A stretch of 64,000 nt of DNA from Chryseobacterium gallinarum (GTDB taxonomy: Bacteria; Bacteroidota; Bacteroidia; Flavobacteriales; Weeksellaceae): NCBI RefSeq assembly GCF_001021975.1, contig NZ_CP009928.1:4468001-4532000 (forward strand), read 5' to 3'. Position 1 is the first letter of the stretch; each line of letters opens with the position of its first letter. Below are positions 53,693-62,163 of the stretch, one piece after another. A model generated the notes under the pieces. It did not search any database, was not told where the DNA came from, and saw only the letters and a list, made by a program, of their open reading frames with translations. The position numbers and the translations under genes are program-made.

Positions 53693-56530
53693 TTAAAAGT
53701 TTAGGTTAACACCAAATATAAAAGATCTCAACGTAGGATAAGCATCCAGCTCTATCCCGGCACGTTTGTATGGATCTCCCTCTGCTGTAGGATCTGCCGG
53801 ATTGTATCCTGATAATTCGGAAGAATATCCTGAATACTTTTGGAATACTATCGGATTGATTGCGCTAACATAAAGCTTAATGGACTTCATATAATCCGTT
53901 ACATTCTTAAAGGTATATCCTACTGAAATATTATTGATTCTGAAATAATCTCCGCTTTCTAAATAGAAATTAGATGCTACGGGAATACTTGATGGATTCA
54001 CAGGATTTGCGGCGTTAGTATTTGATGGTGTCCAGAAATTATTCGCTACAGAAGCTTCAACATTTTCACCACCATTTCTTTGTGCTTTTTTACCATTATA
54101 CACTTTAAACCCAAAGGCTCCATAACCGTTAAGAGCAAAATCCCAGTTCTTGTAGGACATGGAAATATTCACTCCTAGTGTTGATTTTGGAATATAGGAA
54201 TCAAAGAAACGTCTATCTCCTCCGTCCATAATACCGTTACCATTTAAATCTTTGAATTTCAGATCACCCTTCTCATCATATCCGTCTGTTTCATACAAAT
54301 AGAAACTTCCTAAAGCATAACCTACCGCTGAAGCATTGAAAATCTTGGTATCCACTCCGTTACCAAGATTTCCTCCTACAATCTGAGAAACAGGTTTTGA
54401 AAGATCAATTCTAGCAAGTTTATTTTTGTTATAAGAGTAATTGGCTCCAATGGAATAAGTAAAGTCTTCACCTACTTTATCTGACCAGTTTAGACTTACC
54501 TCAGCACCTTTGTTCACAACACTTCCCATGTGTGAATAATTCACATCCGAAATCCCTGTTGCCAAATAAGGAACAACTCCTAAAATAAGGTTATTGGTCT
54601 TTCTGTTATAAACATCAAAGCTACCGGTTAATCGTTTATCCAATATTCCAAAATCTAACCCCAAAGAGGTTTCTTCTGTAACTTCCCATCCTAAATTCGG
54701 GTCGTATCCCTGATTAATGGTAACCCCGTTGCTTACAGGTGATGTCCCGAATCCATAGTTATAGGTTGCCCCTGATGAGAGTGGCAAATAATTTAACGGG
54801 ACCTTCTGGTTACCTAATTTACCCCAACCTCCTCTCAATTTTAAAAGATTAAAGAATCCATCCTGCATAAAGCTTTCTTCAGAGATAATCCAGCCGGCAC
54901 CAAAAGATGGGAATGTCCCCCATCTGTGACCTTCAGCAAACTGGGATGACCCATCTCTTCTGATAGTTCCGCTTAATAAATAGCGGTTCATAAATTTATA
55001 TTGAAGTCTTCCGAAATAAGAAACAGTTGTATTTCGGTTTCCTTTTATAGATTCAATCGCTTTTGTTGTATTATCACTAAATAAATTACCATAATAGTCA
55101 ACACCATCCAGATTCCAGTAATCCTGTGAAACAGGTACATTTTTTCTGTTAATCACTAAGGTTTCAAGACCATTGGCTACTGAAGTTTCTGTGCCGGCTA
55201 CAATTTCGATATCGTGATTTCCTATTTTTTTTGTGTAAGTTAAATAGTTATTTAGTAGCCAATTGTAGTAATTCTGATTCTTATTAGTCAATCTTGTTAG
55301 TGGCAGAGAAGAGTCATAACCACTATCTACTCTTGTCGGGTCACTATCCAGCCAGAATGCTTTAGAGTTTACAAAATTATAGTATTTATAAGTATTATAC
55401 TCTCCACTAAACTGAGAAGTAAATTTTAAATCCTTATAAATATCTATATCTAATTTTAACCCTCCCTGCAATAAAAAGTTCTTTCCTTTTTGATTATCAT
55501 AGGCAAGCTGCATTACCGGATTTCCTACATTATTAAAACGGCCTCCTGTATAACTGATATTACCATTGGAATCGTAAATTGGCTGGCCATATTTGCCATT
55601 TGGATAATACACAGGAACTAACGGTGATTGTTTATATGCATTGGTAAAGACACCAAATGATTTAGGGGTATCGTTAGTAAAAGTAGCACTTAAAGTCTGA
55701 GATAATCTGATTCCTTTGGATATTCTGAACTCGTTATTTGTTCTTACTGTAGTCCTGTTATAGTTAGTTCCTTTAAGAATAGATTGCTCATCGTAATTTC
55801 CTAAGCTTAAGAAATATTTTGCAGCTTCAGAAGATCCAGAAATAGAGATATTATGTTGATTATAAATTCCTGTCCTGGTAATTTCTTTAAACCAATCCGT
55901 ATTATAGGGCTGATTTGGATTTAAATGGGTGCTTGTTTTACCCGCATTATTATAATTTGCAAATTCTGAGGCATTGGCCATCCTGATTGTTTTCAGCGGG
56001 CTTCTGAAACCTACCAGGCCATCATAAGTAACACTTAATTTTCCCCGGCCTGACTTTGTAGTAATAATAATAACCCCGTTCGCAGCTCTGTTCCCATAGA
56101 TTGCTAATGCTGCTGCATCTTTCAATACGTCATAGGTAAGGATATCATTTGAATTGATGTTATTAATGTTATCAGTAAACATTCCATCTACTACGTATAA
56201 TGGAGTTCTTCCTCCTAACACGGTACCCAGACCTCTGATCATGACACTTGGTGTAGAACCAGGTGCATCTGATGCTATTACCTGTACCCCTGCTGCTTTC
56301 CCCTGAATAGCCTGTGAGGCATTCAATACTTTGGTTTTGGTTACTTCTTCTGCGCTGATAGAGCTGATAGATGTGGTGTTATCTACTTTCTTACGGCTAC
56401 CATATCCAATCATGACTACTTCATCAATTTTCTGGACCTTAGCAGAGTCATTTGTAACCTGCGCATCCACGTTCATCCCAAAGTATAAAACAGCGATGAG
56501 ACATGAATACTTTAAATTACTTTGTTTCAT
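53693..56530 (-). CDS. SusC/RagA family TonB-dependent transporter
   Basis: 945 aa. Outer-membrane beta-barrel that imports oligosaccharides with TonB energy. After the signal (MKQSNLKYSCLIAVLYFGMN) the TonB box/plug region follows almost at once: KVQKIDEVVMIGYGSRKKVD, ASQAIQGKAAGVQVIASDAP, VMIRGLGTVLGGRTPLYVVD and GAAD-type loop (DAAALAIYGNRAANGVIIIT). The usual ~90-residue N-terminal carboxypeptidase-regulatory-like domain of many SusC proteins is missing, which explains the shorter length. The barrel ends PTLRSFIFGVNLNF. First gene of the PUL. Confidence 0.96.
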   Translation of the reverse strand: MKQSNLKYSCLIAVLYFGMNVDAQVTNDSAKVQKIDEVVMIGYGSRKKVDNTTSISSISAEEVTKTKVLNASQAIQGKAAGVQVIASDAPGSTPSVMIRGLGTVLGGRTPLYVVDGMFTDNINNINSNDILTYDVLKDAAALAIYGNRAANGVIIITTKSGRGKLSVTYDGLVGFRSPLKTIRMANASEFANYNNAGKTSTHLNPNQPYNTDWFKEITRTGIYNQHNISISGSSEAAKYFLSLGNYDEQSILKGTNYNRTTVRTNNEFRISKGIRLSQTLSATFTNDTPKSFGVFTNAYKQSPLVPVYYPNGKYGQPIYDSNGNISYTGGRFNNVGNPVMQLAYDNQKGKNFLLQGGLKLDIDIYKDLKFTSQFSGEYNTYKYYNFVNSKAFWLDSDPTRVDSGYDSSLPLTRLTNKNQNYYNWLLNNYLTYTKKIGNHDIEIVAGTETSVANGLETLVINRKNVPVSQDYWNLDGVDYYGNLFSDNTTKAIESIKGNRNTTVSYFGRLQYKFMNRYLLSGTIRRDGSSQFAEGHRWGTFPSFGAGWIISEESFMQDGFFNLLKLRGGWGKLGNQKVPLNYLPLSSGATYNYGFGTSPVSNGVTINQGYDPNLGWEVTEETSLGLDFGILDKRLTGSFDVYNRKTNNLILGVVPYLATGISDVNYSHMGSVVNKGAEVSLNWSDKVGEDFTYSIGANYSYNKNKLARIDLSKPVSQIVGGNLGNGVDTKIFNASAVGYALGSFYLYETDGYDEKGDLKFKDLNGNGIMDGGDRRFFDSYIPKSTLGVNISMSYKNWDFALNGYGAFGFKVYNGKKAQRNGGENVEASVANNFWTPSNTNAANPVNPSSIPVASNFYLESGDYFRINNISVGYTFKNVTDYMKSIKLYVSAINPIVFQKYSGYSSELSGYNPADPTAEGDPYKRAGIELDAYPTLRSFIFGVNLNF

Positions 56531-56877
56531 ATAGTTTCAATTTTATTCGTACAATCAATTTCGGTAAAAGGCTTCAGTGGAAATAATTAATTTCTCAAAA
56601 GAAGACATTAACCAAAAATATAAAAAATATTGAACAATGTTAAAACATCTTAAAAATTTAAAAAACAATGTAATATTTTATATAAAAACTATTAAAAAAT
56701 AAAATTCATAAACTTTAACAGCAAAATACTGTTCAAATAACAATCATTTCCTTAATGATAAAATCTATGTTTTCAGAAAATAATTCACCAAATACCGTAT
56801 CAAAATTTAATATTTTGTTAATATGAGAATAGTATTTACCTTTGGTGCAGTTTTTGAAAAAACCAAGAAAAAGATCA
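56531..56877. other. Intergenic region between susC-like and DUF4197 genes
   Basis: A 347-bp very AT-rich divergent spacer with no gene. On the minus strand a TATTTTTG -7-like box (56613-56620) lies 83 bp before the susC-like start. On the plus strand a full promoter for the DUF4197 gene lies at 56815-56844. No ECF sigma/anti-sigma or hybrid two-component regulator gene is next to the PUL. Confidence 0.5.
56815..56844 (+). promoter_or_regulatory. Full Bacteroidota-type promoter of the DUF4197 gene
   Basis: TTG (56815-56817), exactly 19 bp, TACCTTTG (56837-56844), matching TTG-N19-TAnnTTTG. It implies transcription from about 56851, after the earliest possible in-frame start codon (56842), so translation should begin at the ATG 56878. 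Confidence 0.78.
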
Positions 56878-57549
56878 ATGAAAAAATATATCATTGCAGC
56901 AGCCCTTATCATAGGAACCGGTACTGCTATTACGACAACAGTACAATCTTGTACCACTTTAGCCACTTCCGACATGGGGCTTTCGATCATTAAAAGAATC
57001 CTGCTTAACGGCATTGATAAAGGAATGGGAATCTACGGAAACAAAGAAGCTTTTCTACAGAATAATATGGTAGATAAGGCACTTCCGAAAGAACTTAGGG
57101 ACATCAATTCCGTACTGGAAAAAATAGCTCCGTCACTCGTTGCTAAAGAAAGGGATTATATTGCTCAGGCAGCAGCCTATACCGTGAATACTTCCAGACC
57201 GATTTTACAAGGTGCGGTAAACAGCTTAAATGCACAAGATGTAACACGAATAATTCAGGGGACCACAGCCACCCAGATCCTGAAAGAAAAAACATCACAG
57301 CAGCTTATTGCTGCTATTGCTCCTAAAGTAGATGAAAAACTGAATGAATATGGTATCGTCAAAACCATCAATACAGCATTATCCGGAAGTAATTTCCTGG
57401 GCAATCTTCTGGGAGGAAACAAAAATACAGTGAATGCAGGAGGACTCAGCCAGCTTGCTTCTGAACAACTGGTGAACGGACTCTTTAACATTATCGAAGA
57501 TTATGAACACCAGAACTCCAAATCCCTTCTGGGACCATTTGGAAAATAG
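56878..57549 (+). CDS. DUF4197 family secreted protein
   Basis: 223 aa from the ATG at 56878, which follows the promoter and gives the signal MKKYIIAAALIIGTGTAITT. Then come the DUF4197 features: LSIIKRILLNGIDKGMGIYG, MVDKALPKELRDINSVLEKI, FTRIIQG-type motif here VTRIIQGTTATQILKEKTSQ and an end DYEHQNSKSLLGPFGK. Helical, periplasmic or membrane-associated (a Cys at ~25 could be lipidated). Function unknown in the family. It has its own strong promoter and may continue into the DUF493 gene 42 bp downstream. Confidence 0.85.
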   Translation: MKKYIIAAALIIGTGTAITTTVQSCTTLATSDMGLSIIKRILLNGIDKGMGIYGNKEAFLQNNMVDKALPKELRDINSVLEKIAPSLVAKERDYIAQAAAYTVNTSRPILQGAVNSLNAQDVTRIIQGTTATQILKEKTSQQLIAAIAPKVDEKLNEYGIVKTINTALSGSNFLGNLLGGNKNTVNAGGLSQLASEQLVNGLFNIIEDYEHQNSKSLLGPFGK

Positions 57550-57591
57550 GAAAAATTTCGTTATATTTATATACTATATTAATAATTGCAG

Positions 57592-57897
57592 ATGGATATA
57601 TTACAAGGAAATCAACACGCAAGTCCTGAAGATTTCTACAAATCTTTAAGGGAAAAACTGGAAGGTCATCACGATTTTCCGGAAGATTATTTATTTAAAT
57701 TTATTATTCCTACAGACCAGGCAAAACTTACTGAAATATACAGGGTTTTTGATGGGATCAAATTTACATTGGGAAACCGTGAAAGCAAAAATGGGAAATA
57801 CACCGCCTGCAATATCAATGCATTTGTTCTGGATGCCGATCAGGTCGTCAATATTTATAAAGAAGTAGCCAAAATAGAAGGCGTTATTCTATTGTAA
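57592..57897 (+). CDS. DUF493 family protein (YbeD-like)
   Basis: 101 aa from the ATG at 57592 (MDILQGNQHASPEDFYKSLR). A small ferredoxin-fold, ACT-like protein: LEGHHDFPEDYLFKFIIPTD, then IKFTLGNRESKNGKYTACNI and a closing VDADQ-like VLDADQVVNIYKEVAKIEGV. E. coli YbeD of this family sits by lipoate biosynthesis genes and may be a regulatory subunit; here there are no lipoate genes near. Its exact role is unknown. A clean terminator follows. Confidence 0.88.
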   Translation: MDILQGNQHASPEDFYKSLREKLEGHHDFPEDYLFKFIIPTDQAKLTEIYRVFDGIKFTLGNRESKNGKYTACNINAFVLDADQVVNIYKEVAKIEGVILL

Positions 57898-57901
57898 AAT
57901 T

Positions 57902-57930
57902 AAGACTGTCAGACTAGACAGTCTTTTTTT
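57902..57930 (+). terminator. Terminator of DUF493 gene
   Basis: AAGACTGTC and GACAGTCTT form a 9-bp stem with an AGACTA loop and eight T. It lies 4 bp after the stop codon. Confidence 0.9.
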
Positions 57931-57957
57931 TATCAGACAGAACCTGATCATCCAAAA

Positions 57958-58005
57958 ATGGGCTTTAGCCCATTTAATGAATAAAATTTTCCACTGGCTT
58001 TAGCC
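57958..58005. repeat. Two GGGCTTTAGCCC-type palindromes
   Basis: ATGGGCTTTAGCCCAT (57958-57973, 7-bp stem) and GGCTTTAGCC (57996-58005). They belong to the dispersed palindrome family also seen at 4405, 4435, 11626, 20434, 27627 and 50520. Confidence 0.55.
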
Positions 58006-58043
58006 CAAACTCGTATTATTTTAAAATAGGATTACCTTTCAAT

Positions 58044-58082
58044 AAAAATTGGCTGCCTCAATGTTTGAGGCAGCCAATTTTT
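58044..58082 (-). terminator. Terminator of ArsC-like gene, 18-bp stem
   Basis: AAAAATTGGCTGCCTCAA / TTGAGGCAGCCAATTTTT around TGT is a perfect 18-bp stem with T-runs on both strands. It lies 17 bp after the stop of the minus-strand ArsC-like gene. Confidence 0.9.
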
Positions 58083-58099
58083 TGCTATTCATATATTCT

Positions 58100-58450
58100 T
58101 TATTTCTCGATAAAGAATTTTACGTTTTCAATAGGTCTTCCCAACATGGCTACAGAACCTTTCACCAGAATAGGTCTTTGGATTAAAGAAGGGTTTTCAG
58201 CCAGAACCTTGATCCACTCTTCTTCGGAAAGATTTTTATCGGCATAGTTTTCAATATACAGTTTATCCGTTTTACGAATAATATGAAAAACACTTTGATT
58301 CAGCTTCTTCAATACAGTTTTAATCTCCAAAACACTCAAAGGATCTTCAATGATATTGATAATCTCAAATGGCACCCCGTTTTCATCAAGATACTCTAAT
58401 ACGGCATTTGATTTCGAACAGTTTCCGTTATGTAAAACTTTAACTAACAT
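58100..58450 (-). CDS. ArsC/Spx-family (arsenate reductase-like) protein
   Basis: 116 aa from the ATG 58448-58450 (MLVKVLHNGNCSKSNAVLEY), the usual ArsC length. The redox Cys is C11 in HNGNCSKS, in the thioredoxin-like fold position. PLSVLEIKTVLKKLN, then LAENPSLIQRPILVKGSVAM and LGRPIENV match the family's Arg-x-Pro region (RPI) and end. It is of the glutaredoxin-dependent ArsC type, reducing arsenate to arsenite; without other ars genes nearby its actual role may be general. No signal peptide. The ORF upstream of this ATG would add 13 unrelated residues. Confidence 0.88.
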   Translation of the reverse strand: MLVKVLHNGNCSKSNAVLEYLDENGVPFEIINIIEDPLSVLEIKTVLKKLNQSVFHIIRKTDKLYIENYADKNLSEEEWIKVLAENPSLIQRPILVKGSVAMLGRPIENVKFFIEK

Positions 58451-58530
58451 TTTAATTATTAAAAAAATTACTCTTAATAAATTTACCAAGAATTTAACCG
58501 GGAAACTCTTAATTCTTTGATAAATATTTG

Positions 58531-59145
58531 TTAAAATAACCCATGAAGTTCCGCTTCAATCTTCTCCAGGATAAATCCGAAGTCTTCCGGTTTTTCTACA
58601 AAGTCTAGGTCATCCACTTCGATAATCAACAGCTTGCCTTCTGTGTAATTGGAAATCCATTTTTCATATTTCTGGTTCAGCTTCGAAAGATACTCAATAC
58701 TGATAGATGTCTCATATTCCCGTCCTCTTTTATAGATTTTTTTTACCAGATTCGGAACATCCGATTTCAGGTAAATCAACAGGTCCGGAGCGGAAACAAA
58801 AGACTTCATCAAATCAAAAACAGATGAATAGTTATTGAAATCCCTGTCCGAAAGGAGATTCATGTCATTTAAGTTTTCTGCAAAAATGTGTGCATCTTCA
58901 TAAATGGTACGATCCTGAATAATATTTTTACCACTTTCTCTGATTTCCTTTACCTGGCGGAACCTGCTTCCCAGAAAATATACCTGCAATGCAAAACTCC
59001 ATTTGCTCATATCTGAATAAAAATCCTCCAGATAAGGATTATGATCTACATCTTCAAATTGTGCATCCCATCCGTAATGCTTGGAGAGCATTGTCGTCAA
59101 AGTTGTTTTTCCTGCTCCAATATTTCCTGTAACTGCAATATGCAT
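58531..59145 (-). CDS. Deoxynucleoside kinase
   Basis: 204 aa. Phosphorylates deoxyribonucleosides with ATP (dNK superfamily, deoxyadenosine/deoxyguanosine kinase-like). The P-loop is GNIGAGKTTLTTML at 7-20, substrate-pocket residues lie in WSFALQVYFLGSRFRQVKEI near 49, QDRTIYEDAHIFAENLNDMN near 75 holds the DR motif, and the lid is IYKRGREYETSISIEYLSKL near 137. Cytosolic. It sits 23 bp downstream of the 59169 gene and probably shares its transcript. The sequence does not show which base is preferred. Confidence 0.93.
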   Translation of the reverse strand: MHIAVTGNIGAGKTTLTTMLSKHYGWDAQFEDVDHNPYLEDFYSDMSKWSFALQVYFLGSRFRQVKEIRESGKNIIQDRTIYEDAHIFAENLNDMNLLSDRDFNNYSSVFDLMKSFVSAPDLLIYLKSDVPNLVKKIYKRGREYETSISIEYLSKLNQKYEKWISNYTEGKLLIIEVDDLDFVEKPEDFGFILEKIEAELHGLF

Positions 59146-59168
59146 ATTTTTTTCCTTGTATTTACTGA

Positions 59169-60176
59169 TTAATTGATAAGCTTTCCTATGTCTGCCTCCT
59201 GAGCTTCAGAAATATCTTCAATCAACTTTTCCAAAGTATGGTCTGAAGGTTTTCCTTCTGCATCTCCTGCATCTGACTTCCCTTCTGCTTTTTCTACCGG
59301 TTTTTCAGTAGATTGTTGTAGAATTTCTTCCTGGGATGCATGCTCATTTTGCGGCTTATGTATCTTTCCTTTTTCAAGGCTGTAAAGATAGAGCTTGTTC
59401 CCATTGATTTCAAAATAAGAAAGGATGTTTTTATCCACAATTTGTGCATCCTGATCTTCAAAAATAATCACCATACCTTTTTCAGGAACATATTTCCAAA
59501 TGGAATTATTGGCAATGACCAGAATTGCATCATTTTCCCTTCTAAAACGCTTTCCATTATCCAGCGGTGCTTCAAAAAGCTTTTCAAATTTCAGATTGTA
59601 AATTCTGATCTGCTTCCCTGTCAGGATATACACTTTATTTTCGTAGACCAAAAGATCCGTCAGGTCATCAAAGCTGATATCAAAAGGGTATGAATTGATG
59701 GTGGTATCATTTCTGAAATTATACTGTATCAATCTTTTTGTGCTGTCATCCAATAGCCAAAGCTGTTGCAGGTCTTCAGCATAAGCCATTCTGATGAACC
59801 CGAATTTTTGTTTAAAGTCAATACGCTGGATTTCGTTCAGGTTCTGATCTACAAATTTCATCTCCTGGGCATTTTCAGAAAATAAAAAGACATTCAGCGG
59901 ATTTTGTACGCTTTGTACTTTGTAGGGAACCGTAAGCATCATTTTTCCGATCTGTTTGCCTAAGGAATCATATTTGGTAAAACTGAAGTCTTTGTTTCTA
60001 TAGATATACAGGCTGCCGTAATCATCAGCGAGCATATCTTTTGCCTCCTTCAGCTTCAAAGTGTCTAAAGGAAAAGCTTTCTGTGCTGCAGAAGAACAGA
60101 AAACAAACATCAGTATCAAATAGAATATTCTCAAAATTCTTTTTACTAAGATAGCGCTCCTGAGGAACGCTACCAA
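59169..60176 (-). CDS. Secreted protein of unknown function, possible beta-propeller
   Basis: 335 aa. The first start available is a TTG at 60176; the hydrophobic stretch ILRIFYLILMFVFCSSAAQ then acts as a signal peptide. An ATG at 60110 would cut this signal short, so I keep the TTG. The body has repeated beta-strand-like blocks with polar turns (YGSLYIYRNKDFSFTKYDSL, FVDQNLNEIQRIDFKQKFGF, WLLDDSTKRLIQYNFRNDTT, KVYILTGKQIRIYNLKFEKL) as in a propeller. The tail from ~285 is disordered and Glu/Lys-rich (EKPVEKAEGKSDAGDAEGKP). Family not recognised. The gene lies between glutaminyl cyclase and deoxynucleoside kinase genes. Confidence 0.65.
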   Translation of the reverse strand: MVAFLRSAILVKRILRIFYLILMFVFCSSAAQKAFPLDTLKLKEAKDMLADDYGSLYIYRNKDFSFTKYDSLGKQIGKMMLTVPYKVQSVQNPLNVFLFSENAQEMKFVDQNLNEIQRIDFKQKFGFIRMAYAEDLQQLWLLDDSTKRLIQYNFRNDTTINSYPFDISFDDLTDLLVYENKVYILTGKQIRIYNLKFEKLFEAPLDNGKRFRRENDAILVIANNSIWKYVPEKGMVIIFEDQDAQIVDKNILSYFEINGNKLYLYSLEKGKIHKPQNEHASQEEILQQSTEKPVEKAEGKSDAGDAEGKPSDHTLEKLIEDISEAQEADIGKLIN

Positions 60177-60215
60177 TTTACATACTTTATTTTATTCAAA
60201 TAGAAATCTTCTTTC

Positions 60216-61238
60216 CTATTTAATGGTAACTTCATAGATTTTCGGCCAGTTTTTGCCCGTCACCAGCATATTGTCTCCTTTAAAAGCAATTCCATTCAAT
60301 ACATCATCGCTCCCTTTGGTATTTTGCTTTGCAATATCAGTAAAGTCGAATGTTCCCACTACTTCACCGGTTGCAGGATTAATTTTCAAGATAATAGGTT
60401 TTTGCCATACATTGGCATAGATAAACCCGTTGTGATATTCCAGTTCGTTCAGCTGATCATAAGCCTGAGTGCTTCCCGCTACAGCAATGTATTTAATCAG
60501 TTTTGACGGATCATTCGGATCAAGGAAATACAGCAGTTTACTTCCATCCGATGCAATCAGGTTTTTACCGTCGTACGTCAATCCCCAGCCTTCACCCAAT
60601 ACATTAGGGTATGCAAATTCGGTAATCAACTTCAATGAGTTTTTATCATAGATATATCCTTTCTTACTCTGCCATGTCAGCTGATACACTTTATCCCCTA
60701 CAATGGTGCTTCCTTCAGAAAAGTCCTCTGGTGCCTGTTTAGTAGAAGCAAGCGGGGTTGTTGTCCCAAGTGTATATTTTAAAATCTGTGAAGAACCGTT
60801 CTGACCGTCACTCTCATAAATCGTGTTTCCTTCGATCTGGAACCCCTGGACAAAGTTTTTAGGATCATGCGGATATTCTGCAATAATCTGGTATGAAATA
60901 TTCTTTTCAGGATTCTTTGCAAACACATTGATCGTTGCATCCTGATTCAATACTTCGCCTCCTTTTGTTTTGATATTAAAAGTTACGGCATTATCCCCTA
61001 ATGTGAAAAATTTAGGGTCAATCGTTAAATCTTTAGTTTCTTTATCCCCGAAACTGATGGTTACGCTTTCTGCATTATCTGTCACTTCTTTAGGAAGTGT
61101 AAGCTTATCTCCGAAGTGATATCCCTTTGCTTCCATTGAATTATTATAGGTGCTCAATGTATCAAGAATCTCTTTATCCTTATTACAAGAAGCCAGTAAT
61201 AAAATCGCTGCGAAACCCGCTATTATATTTCTTTTCAT
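60216..61238 (-). CDS. Glutaminyl-peptide cyclotransferase lipoprotein (plant/type I fold)
   Basis: 340 aa. Lipoprotein signal with lipidation Cys C18 (AILLLASCNK). After a ~110-residue beta domain (LTLPKEVTDNAESVTISFGD) comes the five-bladed propeller of type I glutaminyl cyclase: YPHDPKNFVQGFQIEGNTIY, SDGQNGSSQILKYTL, LGEGWGLTYDGKNLIASDGS, LNELEYHNGFIYANVWQKPI and DDVLNGIAFKGDNMLVTGKN. It turns N-terminal Gln into pyroglutamate, which protects exported proteins. In Bacteroidota this often follows signal-peptidase cleavage before Gln, and several signal peptides here end in AQ or SQ. Anchored to a membrane. Confidence 0.92.
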   Translation of the reverse strand: MKRNIIAGFAAILLLASCNKDKEILDTLSTYNNSMEAKGYHFGDKLTLPKEVTDNAESVTISFGDKETKDLTIDPKFFTLGDNAVTFNIKTKGGEVLNQDATINVFAKNPEKNISYQIIAEYPHDPKNFVQGFQIEGNTIYESDGQNGSSQILKYTLGTTTPLASTKQAPEDFSEGSTIVGDKVYQLTWQSKKGYIYDKNSLKLITEFAYPNVLGEGWGLTYDGKNLIASDGSKLLYFLDPNDPSKLIKYIAVAGSTQAYDQLNELEYHNGFIYANVWQKPIILKINPATGEVVGTFDFTDIAKQNTKGSDDVLNGIAFKGDNMLVTGKNWPKIYEVTIK

Positions 61239-61273
61239 TGATTTTCTAAATATTTCCCCAAAAATAGCAAATT

Positions 61274-61657
61274 TTATTCCGTACTGCCAATATTATCCAC
61301 AGTTTCACCAAATTGTAGTATATAGCCATTATTATCATAGATGGCAAATTCCCTCATTCCCCATTCAAAAGTTTCTATTTCATAGCAGATTTTAGCTTTT
61401 GTTTTAAGATCTTCCCATAGCTCATCCACCTCATTTACATTGAAATACAATGATCCTGTAAAACCTATTTTATCAACTTTTTCATTTTCGTTGGGCTGAG
61501 AAAGCATAATATAAACGTCATCCTTCCGGAGTGAAGCCCATTGCCAGTCATCATTTCTACCCATTAAATTAAAGCCCAGAATATGGATATAGAATGCGAT
61601 AGTCTCATCAATATTTTCCGTCCAGAGAACAGGTCGAAGCCCGGTATATTTTATCAT
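61274..61657 (-). CDS. VOC/glyoxalase-fold protein
   Basis: 127 aa single VOC domain: MIKYTGLRPVLWTENIDETI at the start (conserved as x-x-x-L-xx-x-D-xx-x-xx-FY), FYIHILGFNLMGRNDDWQWA near 22, LYFNVNEVDELWEDLKTKAK near 69 and a final FAIYDNNGYILQFGETVD. It overlaps the preceding GNAT gene by one base (TAATG), so the two are translationally coupled. Catalytic or binding role unknown; small proteins of this group are often annotated as bleomycin-resistance-like. Cytosolic. Confidence 0.85.
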   Translation of the reverse strand: MIKYTGLRPVLWTENIDETIAFYIHILGFNLMGRNDDWQWASLRKDDVYIMLSQPNENEKVDKIGFTGSLYFNVNEVDELWEDLKTKAKICYEIETFEWGMREFAIYDNNGYILQFGETVDNIGSTE

Positions 61658-62160
61658 TACTGCAATTCAAAAGTTTTCCTGTGGATTTTCATGTTTAAAG
61701 AAATCCATGTTTCCTGATCAATCTGTGCTTCATTTCTGACTGCAGGGTCAATGGTAAAGCCCACTTTTTTGTAACATTCAATAGCTCCGGTATTCCAATC
61801 ATAAACATTTAACTCTGCCGTTTCTTTATCAAAATGACCAAATCCATACCTTAGCAGTTGCTGCATCACTTTTTTTCCATAGCCTTTCCCCCTGTTATTT
61901 TCGTCCCAAATCAATATGCGTCCAAGCAAAAAGGTCTCTTCTTTAAGAAATATCTGGGCATGTCCAATGGTGTTTCCGCCTGTTCCATCAACAATTTTAA
62001 ACAGTGTCCTGTTTTCATTAGCGAGATCTTCTTCCAATTGCTTTTCAGTCAGAGGAAAATGATATGCAGGTCCTGCAAACTGCAACAGCATTCTTTCATT
62101 TTTTATTTTTGAAATCAATTCGGAAGAATCGTCAATGGTAAAAAGCTGTAATTCTATCAT
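61657..62160 (-). CDS. GNAT family N-acetyltransferase
   Basis: 167 aa. RimJ/RimL-like acetyltransferase: MIELQLFTIDDSSELISKIK at the start, QIFLKEETFLLGRILIWDEN near 72, the acetyl-CoA-binding RGKGYGKKVMQQLLRYGFGH near 93 and LNVYDWNTGAIECYKKVGFT near 117. No signal, cytosolic. The target (protein N-terminus, antibiotic or small molecule) cannot be told. It starts 3 bp after the SRPBCC gene and overlaps the VOC gene by one base, forming a three-gene operon. Confidence 0.9.
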   Translation of the reverse strand: MIELQLFTIDDSSELISKIKNERMLLQFAGPAYHFPLTEKQLEEDLANENRTLFKIVDGTGGNTIGHAQIFLKEETFLLGRILIWDENNRGKGYGKKVMQQLLRYGFGHFDKETAELNVYDWNTGAIECYKKVGFTIDPAVRNEAQIDQETWISLNMKIHRKTFELQ

Positions 62161-62163
62161 CTT

